Shown: positions 36,391 through 48,334, counted from the first letter of the stretch. The stretch is 64,000 bases of DNA from Cloeon dipterum (GCF_949628265.1 NC_088788.1:6820001-6884000); one strand, 5' to 3'. Notes: a model not told the origin generated them from the letters alone. Program-made: numbers and translations.

Positions 36391-36585
36391 CGGGGTGTGT
36401 AGTTGGCGCTGGAAGACCTCTGGTCGCCCTCTAGTCTGCACTGGTGCGAGCGGAAGGGGCCGCGGCACTCGACAGGTGGTGCTGGTCGTGCCGAGCGCAG
36501 GTTGCGGACGGACGGCCCGGCGGCTCTACTCTATCCTCTATCTTTGTCTCGGCGCGCATTGTGTCTCTAGCCAAACGCGGCCATG
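36391..36585 (+). promoter_or_regulatory. Candidate first exon ending in ATG plus splice donor, plus strand
   Basis: A GC-rich block ends GCGGCCATG at 36,585 and is followed at once by GTAAGCC, a good donor. A first exon that ends with only the start codon is common in insect genes, and GCGGCC is a strong start context. No matching downstream plus-strand coding exon was found nearby. The next plus-strand gene is the TAZ-finger gene, whose second exon (49,520) has the compatible phase 0. Speculative. Confidence 0.3.
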
Positions 36586-36833
36586 GTAAGCCGACGCCGC
36601 ACAAGCAGTATTTTCGTCTCTGTCTAAATTTATACGCACTCCTCTCGCACACGCGGCTGCCGCGGCTGCTCTTGGGCAAAGAAAGGGTCGTGTGGAAAAT
36701 TAAGACTCAAGCTGCTGGTAACGAGACAATCGATCCTTCTCTTTATTTAGCGCGACAATTACATTTATTTCGGCACTCACTCTCGCCTCTCGCACACACT
36801 CTCACGTATGTCAATTGGTTGCTTTCTAACTAA

Positions 36834-38029
36834 TTTTACTGCCAACGATAGAGGGTTATTAAAAATCAAGATATTTATAAACAAGTCGTGTTGCTTTTTG
36901 ACAAAAAAAAAGTGCGGAAAATATTATCCCGCGGTTTTTTACGATGTGTACAGACAGTTCGACTCGAGTTGGAAATGCAGTCGATTTGATGATGAGTAAA
37001 ATGCTTGGATTTTGAGTGAAATTTTAAGCATACAATTTTGGATGAATGGACGGTGAATTTTTTAACTTGAAATTCGAGGAGACGATTTAAAAAAGAATTA
37101 TACCTCGCAAATATGGCCGTTACAAGTGACTAGGGGAAATTTGAGCTGTTTGAGCAATTTAATTTCAATTCCAACGAGATTTTATTTTGCTGGGTTGGCG
37201 TTTTTTATTACCAAGAGTTTGAAGTCAAAAGATTTTTTCAATTTTCAGTCAAATTTAAGGCTACATTGAAGAGCAATCATCAGAAAATATCCACTTTTAG
37301 TTTTTAATTTTGCGTTGAGTAATTAAAAATTAATAAAACGAACATCAAAGGCACAAATTTTCCAATTTTTATGACTGATGGCTGGCTGGTGTCCAAGAGA
37401 CGCCATATGCGCAGAAACAGACCACAAATAGCCACATTTCTGCGTAAAAGCATTTTAAAAATGACATCTTGGTGTTTAAATTATTTTAAAGCTGAGGAAT
37501 TCGGGGGAGAAATGCAAATTTAAATAGTTACCCTTGTCTGGCTTCATGAGGAATTGTTAAAAATGCTGTTATTTGTCAACAAAATGCTTTCCACAATTGT
37601 CAAAAATTTAAATAGGACTGAAAAGACTCAAAACTGAGTATTTAAATAATTAAATTAACCAGAACCAATGCTTTGCACTGCTGGACAAATGAATTTGAGA
37701 AAATTTCTGAAGCAAGTTTAAATAAAATGACAGGAAAAATGCGTGAAATAATTGTTTTCTCAAGCCCTGCTGATTGGCTGGACTCTAAAAGACGCCATTT
37801 TTAATTTCCATCTGCGTGGCAATGGTGTAATTTAGTTTTAGTCAATAAAAATGTGACGATTTTAAACCAGAAACTTGCTACATGTGCTGAAACACGCCAA
37901 ACCGTCTATCATAAAGGTACAGATATTTTGTAAATCCGAAAAAATGAATTTTCATAAATCAAACTGAATTAAAATCGAATTAAAAATCTCAGAATCACAT
38001 TTCGGCCTCAAATTTTATCCACTAAATCG
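36834..38029. other. Non-coding, no gene seen
   Basis: AT-rich sequence between the 36.4-36.8 kb GC-rich block and the 3' end of the myofilin-like gene. Nothing recognisable. Confidence 0.4.
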
Positions 38030-38035
38030 TTTATT
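38030..38035 (-). terminator. Poly(A) signal of the long isoform
   Basis: AATAAA on the minus strand, about 170 bases after the stop codon at 38,206. Confidence 0.55.
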
Positions 38036-38205
38036 ATGAACAAAGCGTACAAAACACGGCGTGCCATGAAAGAAATCGTCTCCTCAAGCTCAGCAACCGC
38101 GTAATCAATCAAGACAGAGTACAGAAAAATCCGCCCTTTCGCCCTCGAAGCAGACTGCAAAGTACAAATAACATTTTTTTCGTTTCAATCGGGGTGACGC
38201 GGCGA

Positions 38206-41085
38206 TCAGCCGACCCTCTCGGTGACCTGGATGGCCCGTTTGCTGACGCGGACGCTCTTGGTGGCGGAGACGGTGGTGTCGCACTCGGCCGCCTCCCTCA
38301 GCACGTCCCTGGCGGCGGCGATGCGCGCGCTGCGCGCCTTGGACTTCTCGTTCAGCTCGTCCATCTCGGTCTCGATCTCGGCCAGCCGTGCCCGCGACTT
38401 CTTGGCCCGCTCCAGCGCCGCCGCCGTGTCCTGGTCGGGCGACGAGCTCTCCAGGAAGCGTGCCCTGGCCCGGCTCGACCGCGGCACCTCATCCTCCTCC
38501 TCCAGCTGCAACTGAAAGGCACAACGGCCCCTTCAGACAACTTGAAATTCTTCCCAACTCACATTCGGGCAGCCTCACTGCGGTTTATTTATTTTTTTTT
38601 TTCAATAATAAGATTTTTACTGGTGAAAAGGATGGACAGACTTTTTTGGTTTTGCATTCTTCATTTTTATTAATAGCAATCACAAAACAGCAGCTCATAA
38701 ATTGAAAATATAAATATCAGTTTGTCTCACTAAACATTTCAAGTTGGTCTCTACGTTTTCAAGGTCAAAATTTATACAAGTTCAGGTAACAATTTCAAAT
38801 GCAAAAATACTAAGTCTTGTTATAATGTACTAGAGCTACTGTGTACTTTTAAAACTCCGTAAAAATAGATAAAATTGTGCGTTTTTCAATACCAGTGACG
38901 GAAGTGGTTTCAAGCTGGTGCCAAAGCCGAAATTTAAGTTTCAGGTACTGGATAATATCTAATTTTGATGCAACGGTGTTATTTCAAAGTAAAAATTAAT
39001 CTGTTATGGCTGTCTATTTTAGTTAGCTTTCATTGTTTCTTTTGCCATCAAAAGATGACGCATATTAAGGCAGTTTTGCAACAAAATCGGATTAAATCTT
39101 GCAGAAAGCATAAATAAATTCAGCAAATAATCTCGGTAGAATTTTTTCTAATATTTAAGAAGTGCTTGATATTAATTATCAGATAAAAGAACACCTTTCT
39201 AAATGAAAATGTTAACCAAAACACCTTTTATCCTGTTGGATACTTGATAATTTATAAAGAAAAATTTAAGTTCTGACAGTGGCACCATTTGTTGGCAGTT
39301 CCTGACACTAATATTTAGATTCTTCCCTTCTCGCCGTCCGTATAATCGATTTTTATTGCATTCGTATCAAGGATGGGGCTGCAATCATTTTTTTTCTTAA
39401 TTTGCAATTTTGAAATAAATGAAGGTCTAGATTTTTTCCGCTCATAGACCACGGAAGTGCTTGAGCAGAGGTTTAAAAAGAAATTATCCTTTTTTAAATA
39501 CAGTTGCCGAAAGATCACATCTTTCGATAATTTTCAGCTTTAAACAAATCTTATTTAAGAAAAATTGATATTAAGGATAATTTCTCTATATTTAGCTTCT
39601 GGAATAAAACAAAAAATTGTGTTGTTTATAAATACAAATTTGTAAATTACCCATGAAACCTGTTTTAAATCATCGTTGTGAATTGTAATTTAAATCTTTC
39701 GATCACATCATGAACTAAATATTTTATTTGATATTAAAAGTTAATTTATTTGCTTGAGTAATATGTTAAAATTTAAAATATTAAAATTCCTCTGATCGTT
39801 CAATGTCGTAAAAGAGGATTTATATAGCCTGCCAATGCATTTCAATTATTGGTTCATTTTCATGGCAACGAGGAGTAACTTGAATTCATCTCAAGAGTGT
39901 GGAATAATTAAATTAGGAATAATTAGATTTGGTCAGGTATAGTTGAAAATTTTAAGATTGAACCAATTATTTGTTTTATTAACTTTCCTAAAAGTGAAAA
40001 TTAATTTTCAAACGGGAAACAATGATCACTGCTTGATTAGCAAGGAAATTTCGGACTTTCTTTTAATTTTATACAGTATTTTTAGCAAATTTCAATTTTT
40101 ACAGTCCAGCAATTAGTATTATTTTGTTTAAAATTGGTTCTTTTTACGAGGAGGAAGTAAATTGTGGATTTTCACCTTCAGCAACTGGTTGAATGAAGCG
40201 AGCAATAATATGTAAAAATTACAGCAGGACCTAGATTTTTATTTTTTATTTTCTGTTTTTTTAAATTACCAAATTGCTTTTTCGGTTGACCTTGATTCGC
40301 CTTCAAAAATATGTGGCTTGCGTAGGAAATTCTTTTTGACCTTAATAAAATCCAGACTTTCAAACAGTAGACAATCTATTTTTTTATTTTAATGTATGCA
40401 AACTTTGTGGATGATTTCTACAAAAATGTACGTAGTTTTTTATTAGTTGATTCCTTTTGAAACCATTTCATTTTTAATTTCTCAGCCCTTAAAAAAATTC
40501 AGCTGAAAATTTAATTTTTTATAAAATTGATTGCAGTCCCATGCCTCGATTTCAATATCCTCGAAATTATTTGTAGTAGGAACGGTAAAAACGAACGTAG
40601 CCAACCTTAGAGTAGAGGGCCTTCTTTTGGAAGAGCGGCTGCTCGTCGTTGTACTCGGTGACGGCGCGTCTGTTGGATGCGGAGGACGAGTAGGAGTAGT
40701 CGCCGTTCTCGGCCGAGCGGCGCACGAGGCCGACCGAGTCCATCAGCCGGTCGGACACGTCCACCCTGGAGCTCTGGTTCTTGAGGGCGGCGCGGCGGGC
40801 GTTGGACGCTTCCTCGAACGCCCGCACCTCCTCCTCCATCTTGGCCCTGGCGGCGCGGATCTTGAGGATCGAGTCGTCCTCGTAGTCGTCGGCGGAGCGG
40901 CCTCGCGCCGACCTGCTGCTCGGCGGCGGCTGCGGACGCTCGTAGACCGGCTCGGGCGCAATGCGCGCCGAACGCGGCTTGTCCAGCGAGTCGACCACGT
41001 TGCGGTACAGCCGCTCGCCCATCGTGTAGTTGTAGTCGTACATCTTCGTCCGCGGCCGGCTCAAGTAACGACGTGCGCCCGACAT
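38206..41085 (-). CDS. Myofilin-like muscle thick-filament protein, long isoform (tentative)
   Basis: Two coding exons, 41,085-40,606 and 38,511-38,206, give 261 residues. The donor (TCTAAG/GTTGGC) and acceptor (cctttcag/TTGCAG) are both phase 0. The N-terminal part is basic and tyrosine-rich (RRYLSRPRTKMYDYNY at 5-20), then Pro/Arg/Ser-rich, with a charged helical stretch (ILKIRAARAKMEEEVRAFEE) near 72-91. The second exon is acidic at first and then a strongly predicted coiled coil (about residues 190-235). Composition, exon layout and a probable muscle-type TATA promoter suggest myofilin, a core protein of insect thick filaments, but I did not recognise a diagnostic domain. An acceptor lies 16 bases upstream of the ATG, so the first exon is non-coding. 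Another sarcomeric coiled-coil protein is possible. The coding call is firm; the name is not. Confidence 0.65.
40383..40388 (-). terminator. Poly(A) signal of the short isoform
   Basis: AATAAA on the minus strand, about 180 bases downstream of the read-through stop at 40,567. Confidence 0.5.
40567..41085 (-). CDS. Myofilin-like protein, short isoform (intron read-through)
   Basis: If the donor at 40,605 is not used, translation continues for 12 codons (VGYVRFYRSYYK) to a stop at 40,567, giving 172 residues. Residues 1-160 are shared with the long isoform. The tail is basic and tyrosine-rich like the N terminus and may be real protein rather than intron noise; a poly(A) signal follows. The short form is close to the ~20 kDa reported for Drosophila myofilin. 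The open frame from ATG to stop is uninterrupted. Confidence 0.65.
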   Translation of the reverse strand: MSGARRYLSRPRTKMYDYNYTMGERLYRNVVDSLDKPRSARIAPEPVYERPQPPPSSRSARGRSADDYEDDSILKIRAARAKMEEEVRAFEEASNARRAALKNQSSRVDVSDRLMDSVGLVRRSAENGDYSYSSSASNRRAVTEYNDEQPLFQKKALYSKVGYVRFYRSYYK

Positions 41086-41323
41086 TCTGCTCTGCGCCTG
41101 TCTGAAATTCGAAAATTACGTTAGAGCGGAGTTTTAACAGTTTTACAAAGCGTTTAAAATCCATAGTCAAAAATTGGTTGAACAAAAACCGAATGATATA
41201 TCTTAAAATACAAAAATTAATTATAAATTAAATCAGCAACCATTTTAAATCAATATATAATATTTTTTATCTTCTCTACTTAAATTTCCTGACTAATATC
41301 CCGTTTTCAGTGATCGAAAGATT

Positions 41324-41599
41324 CAGCGGGGGCCAGATTCGTGCGACGCGCAGATATGGCGTCCGGTGGAGTATGGCGCGAAAAAACGGTCACGTGAAAA
41401 TGCGCGAAAAGAACAAAGTGTTCGTCAATATTGTGACATAATTTGCATTACTCTTAACTAATTGTGTCTTTTGGATCGTAAAAAAAACTCTTGACACTCG
41501 CCACGGCAATCCAAAGAGAGCTTTTTGCTACCCACATTCAGACGCCATCTTGGATCTGCGCAGTGCGAACCAATTTTATCGCACATCTGGACCCCGCTG
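41324..41599. mobile_element. hAT-type MITE, copy 4 (full length, perfect target duplication)
   Basis: 276 bp with termini CAGCGGGGGCCAGATTCG and ACATCTGGACCCCGCTG. It is flanked on both sides by GAAAGATT (41,316-41,323 and 41,600-41,607), a perfect 8-bp duplication. It lies just upstream of the coding exon, inside the presumed 5'UTR intron of the myofilin-like gene. It is the reference copy for the family here. Confidence 0.95.
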
Positions 41600-41904
41600 G
41601 AAAGATTAAAAATAGTTCTTGTTTTTTTTAAATGGGTCTTTTCAGTCAAATTCAAGTGGTTTTTCGCTGTACCATTTTTAAATATTTGAATTTTACTATT
41701 TTAAAGACCTTTTAAAAATATTGAGGAGGTGTTTCCCGAGTGGGCCTACGTCGCACCCTAAAATTTTAGTTCAAAATTTATAGAACTATCTATTTTAAAG
41801 GGGCCCAAAGTTTGTAATTTTTAAAATGTTGATTTATTCAAGTAATTTTACAGGTCTTTAAAAAACCCGCATTAAAAAAATGCTGTGCAGTTGTAAAAAG
41901 CGTG

Positions 41905-42070
41905 TTTTTTTATTTTAACCAGTTTCTCGCACGCAATGTTTGCACCTCAGCTTTCAATAATTTTATAATTATTAGACCCCGACTTTAAAAATTGTCAGAG
42001 AGAATTTTTCGGAGATATATCTGCAAAGTAGAGGAAATTTTGATCACTCCAAACACAAATTAATTTCTTG
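41905..42070. repeat. Dispersed repeat fragment shared with an RFWD3 intron
   Basis: Matches 62,275-62,490 in the same orientation: a 'ttttaacc(a/g)gtttct' start, 'gcaatgttagcac'-like and 'gactttaaaaatt' blocks, then 'ttttga(t/c)cactcc'. The unit is not defined. Confidence 0.5.
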
Positions 42071-45000
42071 CATTTCTTGCGAAAGAAATATGTAAAAATT
42101 GAGTGGTGAAACTATTAAAAACCAGATGGTAAAAGCAAAATGCAACCCTGTAATTTTAATTTCTGTTTAGATTGGGAGAGCATAAAAATGGCTTAAAAAT
42201 TGTTCTACGTTTAACGAGAAACAACTTGTCCATGGTAACCAACTTTCGTTATTCGAAGGTCACATTTTGGCACAACTTTTCACTTGTATGATTTTTAAAC
42301 ATGATTCTTCACAAAAAAAATAAATTCCAAAGATAAAAGTGAGAAATTGTGGGATTTTTTCCTTGTATCGACTTTTTCAGCTATAACTGAAGAATTCTTC
42401 GAAAAATTTAAACTGTTTTTTCATTCATATACCCAAAGTAAATGGTTATTTGCAGGCAAACCAAGCATCGTGAAATATAGTTTAGTTTATTCAATTTCAA
42501 GTCTCAAAATTTGTCATCTCAAGGGATAATATTTACACCAATGTAAGCATTTGAATTTTAAATATATTTAGGAAACAGCGATAAAAATAAGCTTAGTCAA
42601 GGCCCTTGGATCAACAGTGAAGAAGTGAAATGAGCTTTTAGGCAAAGCTGGCTGTAAAAACACATGATTCGTTGAGACCTTTTGGTATTTAGAGCAAACG
42701 CGGAGCTGCAGAAAAGAAAAAAAAAGTCGGCCGTCGGAAATAGCCTCTTGAATTAATTCTACTGCTGAAACAAATTCAGCATCCAAAATATAATCTATTT
42801 TCAAGCAATTAATATCAACAAAACGATATTAATTCCTTTCGCAATTGCATGTTTACTACACGGCGCAATGAGTAATCAGTAATGACTAAATTTGTCTAAT
42901 GAAGCAAGCGCAATCTTAATCAATCTCTCGCCGATCCACATTTAGCAGGCGGCACGCCTATTTCGACGAGCGGCACAATAATTAAGCAGCCAGCGATTGC
43001 CGCAGATAAACAAATTTCTCAGCCTCTGGCACCGTAAATTCGTCAATAAAATCGTCCATCGTGAATCACGCACCACAGCCGCCGCCGCCGCCGCCGAGCA
43101 TCTGGCCCCTACACAATTTGTAACTAGGCGATCCGCCGCGCATTTCGGACACAACGGTTGCATAATTTGGCTTTTGTCGCTCTCATTGAATGGTGGGGGA
43201 ATTTCAAGCCCCCTGAAGCACAAATGGGATAGTTGTTACACTACAATTTCATTAATTGTTCTTTGGATGAAAACGTCAAATCGTGAGAAAAAAAACGACA
43301 AAAAATCCATCATGGTATTAACCATTTAAGTTAAAATTTACGCGACTCTTCGTTCACTTTTAAATGTTATTTAGACAAACCAACTGGATGAAACAGCAGT
43401 AACGTATTTTTAACACAGCTCAAAGGTTTTTCGCAGAAGATCGTATGATCCCAATCTTTTCTCGATTTTTAAAATAAAAATCCTGTTATTTATATACATA
43501 TTTAAAAAATAAAACGATCAAATTGATAGTTTTTTGCAATTGATTCAGTATAGAATAAAAAGTAAAGCTAAGGTTTGAAATTTCAGTAGTCGTTGAATTT
43601 CAGTTTTCAACTGCCAAAAGTAGAAGTTTAATTCAGTCTTAGTTTTTTTTCATATAATTTTACGCGCGCTTTTAGTAACATTAAAAATTATCCGCATTTT
43701 ATAATTTATTAATGAAGATTTCTGGAATGTTTTCAATATTTTTAATCGGAATTCAAATTGAAAATAACTAGTTTTAAGACATTTAAAAAAATTTAAAACC
43801 TCTCAAGGATTTAACCTTAGAAACATAAGTCTAAGGGATCTTCTGTTTTGGGAAAACACTGCTAATAAATATAAATTTATATTCTAAAAATGAACCATTC
43901 CAATCTAGAACCATTGAAAAATGTCTCCCATTTCGTAAAGCAAAAACAAATGAGGGAACATTTTGTTCTTCATTTTTGCTATCAATTGAACCGACTTTTT
44001 TCGTACTCTAAATGAGAGATTTGTACTAACGTTGTTATTTTAACTCTCAAGTGTAATGGCATTGTGAAAAGGTCCGCGTTTGTTTGCTAATTAACTCGTT
44101 TACAAGTCAGCCACTGACAGAATGACTAAAGCAAAGCTCATTGGTGCCAGACACGGGGTGATTTCTCAAATCCTATGTATTTATTTACAGCAGATGGTTG
44201 TTGGCGTAAAGTCCGAGACGAATTGAAGAGCGGATAATGCAAGCATAACCGTGTGAAAACGGACAAACAGCAAATTGAACGTTTCTCTTGGACGCAAGCC
44301 GTCCTCAAAGGCAAAATTAACACACACACACCGCGCTGTGCAACAGCCAACAAACCGAATTCCGCTTTTGGAACGACTAGAAATAATTTTTGTTGGCGTC
44401 CGGCGACTCTTTTTACGCCTGCCAATGGAAAATAGATGAGTTTTTTATTTCCTACTTCCCCTAAAAACTTTTAATTGCCTGAAAAGTTAAATAAAATGTT
44501 TTTTAAGTTAATAATTTGTTCCGAACTTGAATATTGAATAAAACTTTCACTCCGCAGTCAAAGTGAGCCAGATTTTCACGACGCTAACAAGACATTTACT
44601 GGAAGCGTGATTAGTTTCTGACAAATTTCCTGCTGGTTGGAGCTGCGGAATTGCTCGGTTGAAGCAAGCTGAAATGCCGACTGGTGACGTGTCGGGCGAA
44701 ATAATGCGAGAGTGGGTTAGCTGGTTAAAATTAGTGCCGGTGTGCGGCGCGGCTATTTCCGTCCCTCCGACCGACGAAATGCTGGCGAGAAGCGAGCAAC
44801 GCTGTTATATGTATGTATGTGCGCTGCGTGGCTGGACACGCCGTGTGCATTATATAAGCACCAAGTTTTCAGACTCGTAAATTTCAATCAATTAACTCCC
44901 ACCGAGACCAATTGCCCGCTGCCACGCTTTTTACGCAAAACATTTCTCTTTTTCATGGGCCAAGAGTTTTAAACGGTTTTGATTTCGGTTAAAAATAGGC

Positions 45001-45184
45001 TTGGAAGCGGTTCCAAATGAATAAATCAAGTTTTTGGGTATTAAAATTTGGTGTTGTTGAAAAGATTCAGGGATTTAGAGGTTTTAAAGGGATTTTTAAT
45101 TTAAATAATTAAAGTGTTGTATTTTTAAAATAGCAAGTAATAGAATATCTTTCCCTATTGGTTAAAGCTTTAATGTTAGAAGCT
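42071..45184. other. Long intron (presumed 5'UTR intron of the myofilin-like gene)
   Basis: No coding exon recognised. GC-richer stretches at about 42,940-43,200 (with a short GCC repeat), 44,080-44,430 and 44,640-44,950 may be muscle enhancers, given their place between promoter and coding exon. That is inference only. Confidence 0.35.
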
Positions 45185-45545
45185 TCCAACAGATGGCGCC
45201 ACCGTTTATTTACAGTTTTAAGGCATTTCCGCTCTAAATTTTGATTTATTCTTGTTACGATGCGAATCTAATTTACGTTTCCAGGACATAATCACCATTA
45301 AAAACTTTTAAACGTCTAGAATATAGCTCTAAATTTGTTTAAAAAAAATTTAAAATGACCTGAGACGCCTCTAAGTTCCTAGTGGCAGCTTTAAACACTA
45401 ATTAATGGCAACAGGATTTGAATAAATCAAATTAAATAGATGCTATATCGTATTAAGAGAATTTTAGGCTCCTATAAATCATATTAATGGCAAAACATAA
45501 TATTTTAAAGAGGTGTACCATCTGTCAAACACCCCACGAAGCCTT
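45185..45545. repeat. Dispersed repeat, family B-like
   Basis: Starts with CCAACAGATGGCGCCACCGT near 45,187, the same end motif as the family B foldback copies. It also contains 'taattaatggcaacaggattt' near 45,400, shared with 15,310. Confidence 0.5.
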
Positions 45546-45934
45546 TTTTAGTATTTTAAAACCAAATGCAACCGCCAAAAAATTAAAACTCACTTAAAAA
45601 GCTGAAAAAATTAAAAAAGAGCAACATTTTCATCATCTTGTTAAACACTTTGTTGTCCGATTAATTTGTATGAGATGAATCAGCTGAGTGCTAATTGAAA
45701 TTAAACCTGCAACCTCAATAACGCCATGTTGGATTTTCCGGCTTGAAATTATTTTTTCCCCTAATAATGTTGTTATTTAGAACGGTCTTCAGAATAATTA
45801 CTTTGATTGACACTCTCTCACGTGTCAAATTAAAGCGTGTAACAACCCCTGACAAGTACCCTCACCTTGCCAATTAAAAACAACAAGTACCCGAATAATT
45901 ACGGTTATTCACTCGTCTCTCGGGGGCGGCTCAC

Positions 45935-46222
45935 CTGTGTTCGATGCAAATCAGCGGCGATCAACGGCGGGACTGGCTCGACCCCACGGGCGAAGTGCCC
46001 CTCTGGCCTCCCTCTCCACCGAGTCCACCCCTCCAGCTGCCGCTGCTGCTGCTGCGAGCACGCGAGTTAACCCTATTCTTGTCCGACGCACCGGCCGCTT
46101 GCTTGTTTTGCACACATTATTCCGCTTTTCCTTCCACGCCACGCACGCTATTTCAGTTGCGCTTCTATGCCATGCACCGACTGACTGACTGACTGAGAAA
46201 GAACGCCAACGCGTCCGTGACG
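45935..46222 (-). promoter_or_regulatory. Non-coding first exon with splice donor, probably of the myofilin-like gene
   Basis: On the minus strand a GC-rich block starts about 30 bases after a TATA box and ends ACACAG at 45,935 followed by GTGAGCC. The next good minus-strand acceptor before coding sequence is at 41,102, just ahead of the myofilin-like ATG. This gives a 5'UTR intron of about 4.8 kb. Start position is approximate. Confidence 0.5.
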
Positions 46223-46253
46223 TCATGATTGAGAGGCTGCCGCCGCTTATATA
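46218..46253 (-). promoter_or_regulatory. TATA box and CRE-like palindrome
   Basis: TATATAAG on the minus strand at 46,253-46,246, then TGACGTCA at 46,225-46,218, near the expected transcription start. A TGAC/TCAG tandem run (46,180-46,197) lies just downstream. TATA promoters are usual for strongly expressed muscle genes. Confidence 0.55.
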
Positions 46254-46531
46254 CGCATATCTCGCGCCTGCTGGACCGAAATCTCGAGACCGCCGGCGCC
46301 TGGGGGGTCGGTCGGCCAGCTGAAAGGCAAAATTAAAAAAACGATGAAATTCAATCCCCCGCAATGTGAAAAACTGTGGTTATTTCGGTCTCTTGGCACC
46401 TTTTTTACAAATTTAATCTGTTTTAGAGACGGGATTGTTTTCATACTTTCATTATAAAGGCCCCATGAATTGATGGATTGAAAAGGCTTTCAAGGTAACA
46501 ATAATGGATTCAATTGATGCTAATTTTGAAC

Positions 46532-46977
46532 TATTTAAAGAGGAATGATACTGAAAAAGCCTGGAAAATGCTTGTTGCCAATGCATAAACTCGTCCCTTG
46601 GGATTCAGTTAAAGCCTAAATTGACCTGAGAAGCACTGTATTTTTTTGAGAAATTCGGCTGGAAAGTTAGCATGCTTTTCAAATGGTAATGGCTGTCTCC
46701 TTACTTGAAATCCGATTTAATTTCAAAACCAAGAGATTCCCCAATAAGTGGCATACACCGTTGGACAGATCTCGTCGAGAGGAATCGGGATATGCCAAGA
46801 AAATACGTTCAAGCCCTGTAAATTTTGGAGAAAATTGGCAAAATTTGAATTTTTCCTGTAGGAAGGTCCTTTTTTATTATTGCAAAATTTTGAACAAATT
46901 GTTTATCGATCAATTGTTCAACAATTCAACAATTTAAATGATTTTCAATTGTTGCCCTGTTTCATTCCACTTTAAAA
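46532..46977. repeat. Family C repeat, half copy
   Basis: Matches the reverse complement of 4,118-4,571 at roughly 90% by eye. It stops at the centre of the palindrome ('attccacttta'), so it is half of the foldback element. Confidence 0.8.
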
Positions 46978-48334
46978 AAGAAACAAAAAAGAGCCAAACA
47001 TTTTTTATTCTGATGTCCCCCTGACAGTGAACGTTTTTCGGGTGCTTAAAAACGCTTGTTGGCATTCAATTATCAGTAATCACCTTTATTTCAACCCCAA
47101 CAACCAGGTTATTTCTCAACATCCCATTTAATAAATGATATTTGTTTTTGTTAAAAATGGTGAAAAGGTGAAGTAATAACTTCATTCCTTTTTTTTAGAC
47201 TTTCTTCTGTTGATGTTATACATAGTTTAAAAAGAAATATTTTTTGTTAAAGTTGCTTGTCCTTGGCAACCGAAACGAGATCAAGAGCAGCAGCACCTTT
47301 CCTCTCGCGCATCTGTAGCTCATATTTTCTCAATTCATCCAAGCGGCGGGCGTCTCACGCTCTCTTTTATTTGGCGGCTGACCTATTTTCTCCCATTTTT
47401 TCACCTCTGTGTAAACACGCGCCTCGCTCGTTTTGTGGTGTTTGGCTGCGTGTTCTTTAACATTAATCTGAATTTTATTCGAGAAAGATAAAAGGTTTCT
47501 GCGGGCCTTGAGATAATGTTGTGTGTGTGTGTGTGTTGAGACGCGAGAACGAGATTCACTGCTCTATTTGAATTGAGTGATTCACCACAAGGACCTTCCT
47601 CTAACTTACTTCAACTGACGGACAAAAATAGACTTTTATTAAAAAGTCGGTCCTACTTTATACAGCGTTGCAACAATTTTAACAGGTGAAGGTCTCCTCT
47701 AGATAGCCAAAGGGTTTAAAGAGTGATCAACCCTCATAATCTTCCACCCCATGAATTTATATGTATATTGCAGTGACGAAAATCATTGTGTTATATTACT
47801 TTGCTCTTTTACTGATCGCTTATTTACCTGATTTGTTCTGTTAATTAAATTCTACACCTGAATTACACCCTCTGAAGAGAGTGAAAATTTAGATATTCCA
47901 GAAAAAACTTTGGAGCGGGTAACAAAATAAATATAAGCGTTTTCTTGACGACGAATTATTTGGAAGTTCCGATCTAAGTTAATTTTTAATTTCAGAATGG
48001 TAGAAGGAACGAGAACAGATTTCTTTAGATTATTATTAAATTATAGCTCGTACGACCGTTTAGTTGACGAAAATTTTATTTTCAAATAATCTTAAAACAA
48101 TTCAGCTTGCATTGCCATGCATGGAAATCACGGAAATCTGTTGAAACGATTTTTATGTCGACCTGTAGATGGCGTTCTTGTGTCTTATACCTTTGCTGTG
48201 CATGTTCTATGAACTGGCGGAGGGGCAAGTGAACCGATATTCACAACATGTTGTCACGAAAAGCTAGTTCATCAATAGCTTCTTGACTCGAGACGTAACA
48301 ATATTATCAAAGACTGCGTTTCTGTGTCGTAAAC
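46978..48334. other. Intergenic, upstream of the TAZ-finger gene
   Basis: Contains a GC-richer island at about 47,250-47,600 with a (GT)8 tract at 47,521-47,536. No gene is recognised. The promoter of the downstream gene should lie near 48,150-48,330, where I see no TATA box. Confidence 0.4.

Noticed and set aside
38194-38705. Plus-strand frames over the coiled-coil exon
   Set aside because: Antisense shadows; the minus strand has acceptor, coiled coil, stop and poly(A) signal in order.
40531-41185. Plus-strand 197-codon and minus-strand 192-codon frames over the myofilin-like exon
   Set aside because: Compositional shadows. The chosen frame has the splice acceptor before its ATG, a phase-compatible donor and protein-like sequence.
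24451-41607. The four similar ~250-bp segments considered as SINEs
   Set aside because: They have terminal inverted repeats and 8-bp duplications and lack a poly(A) end or RNA polymerase III boxes, so hAT-type MITE fits better.
42940-43330. Ala-rich 93- and 110-codon frames
   Set aside because: Caused by a short GCC repeat in a GC-richer intronic stretch.
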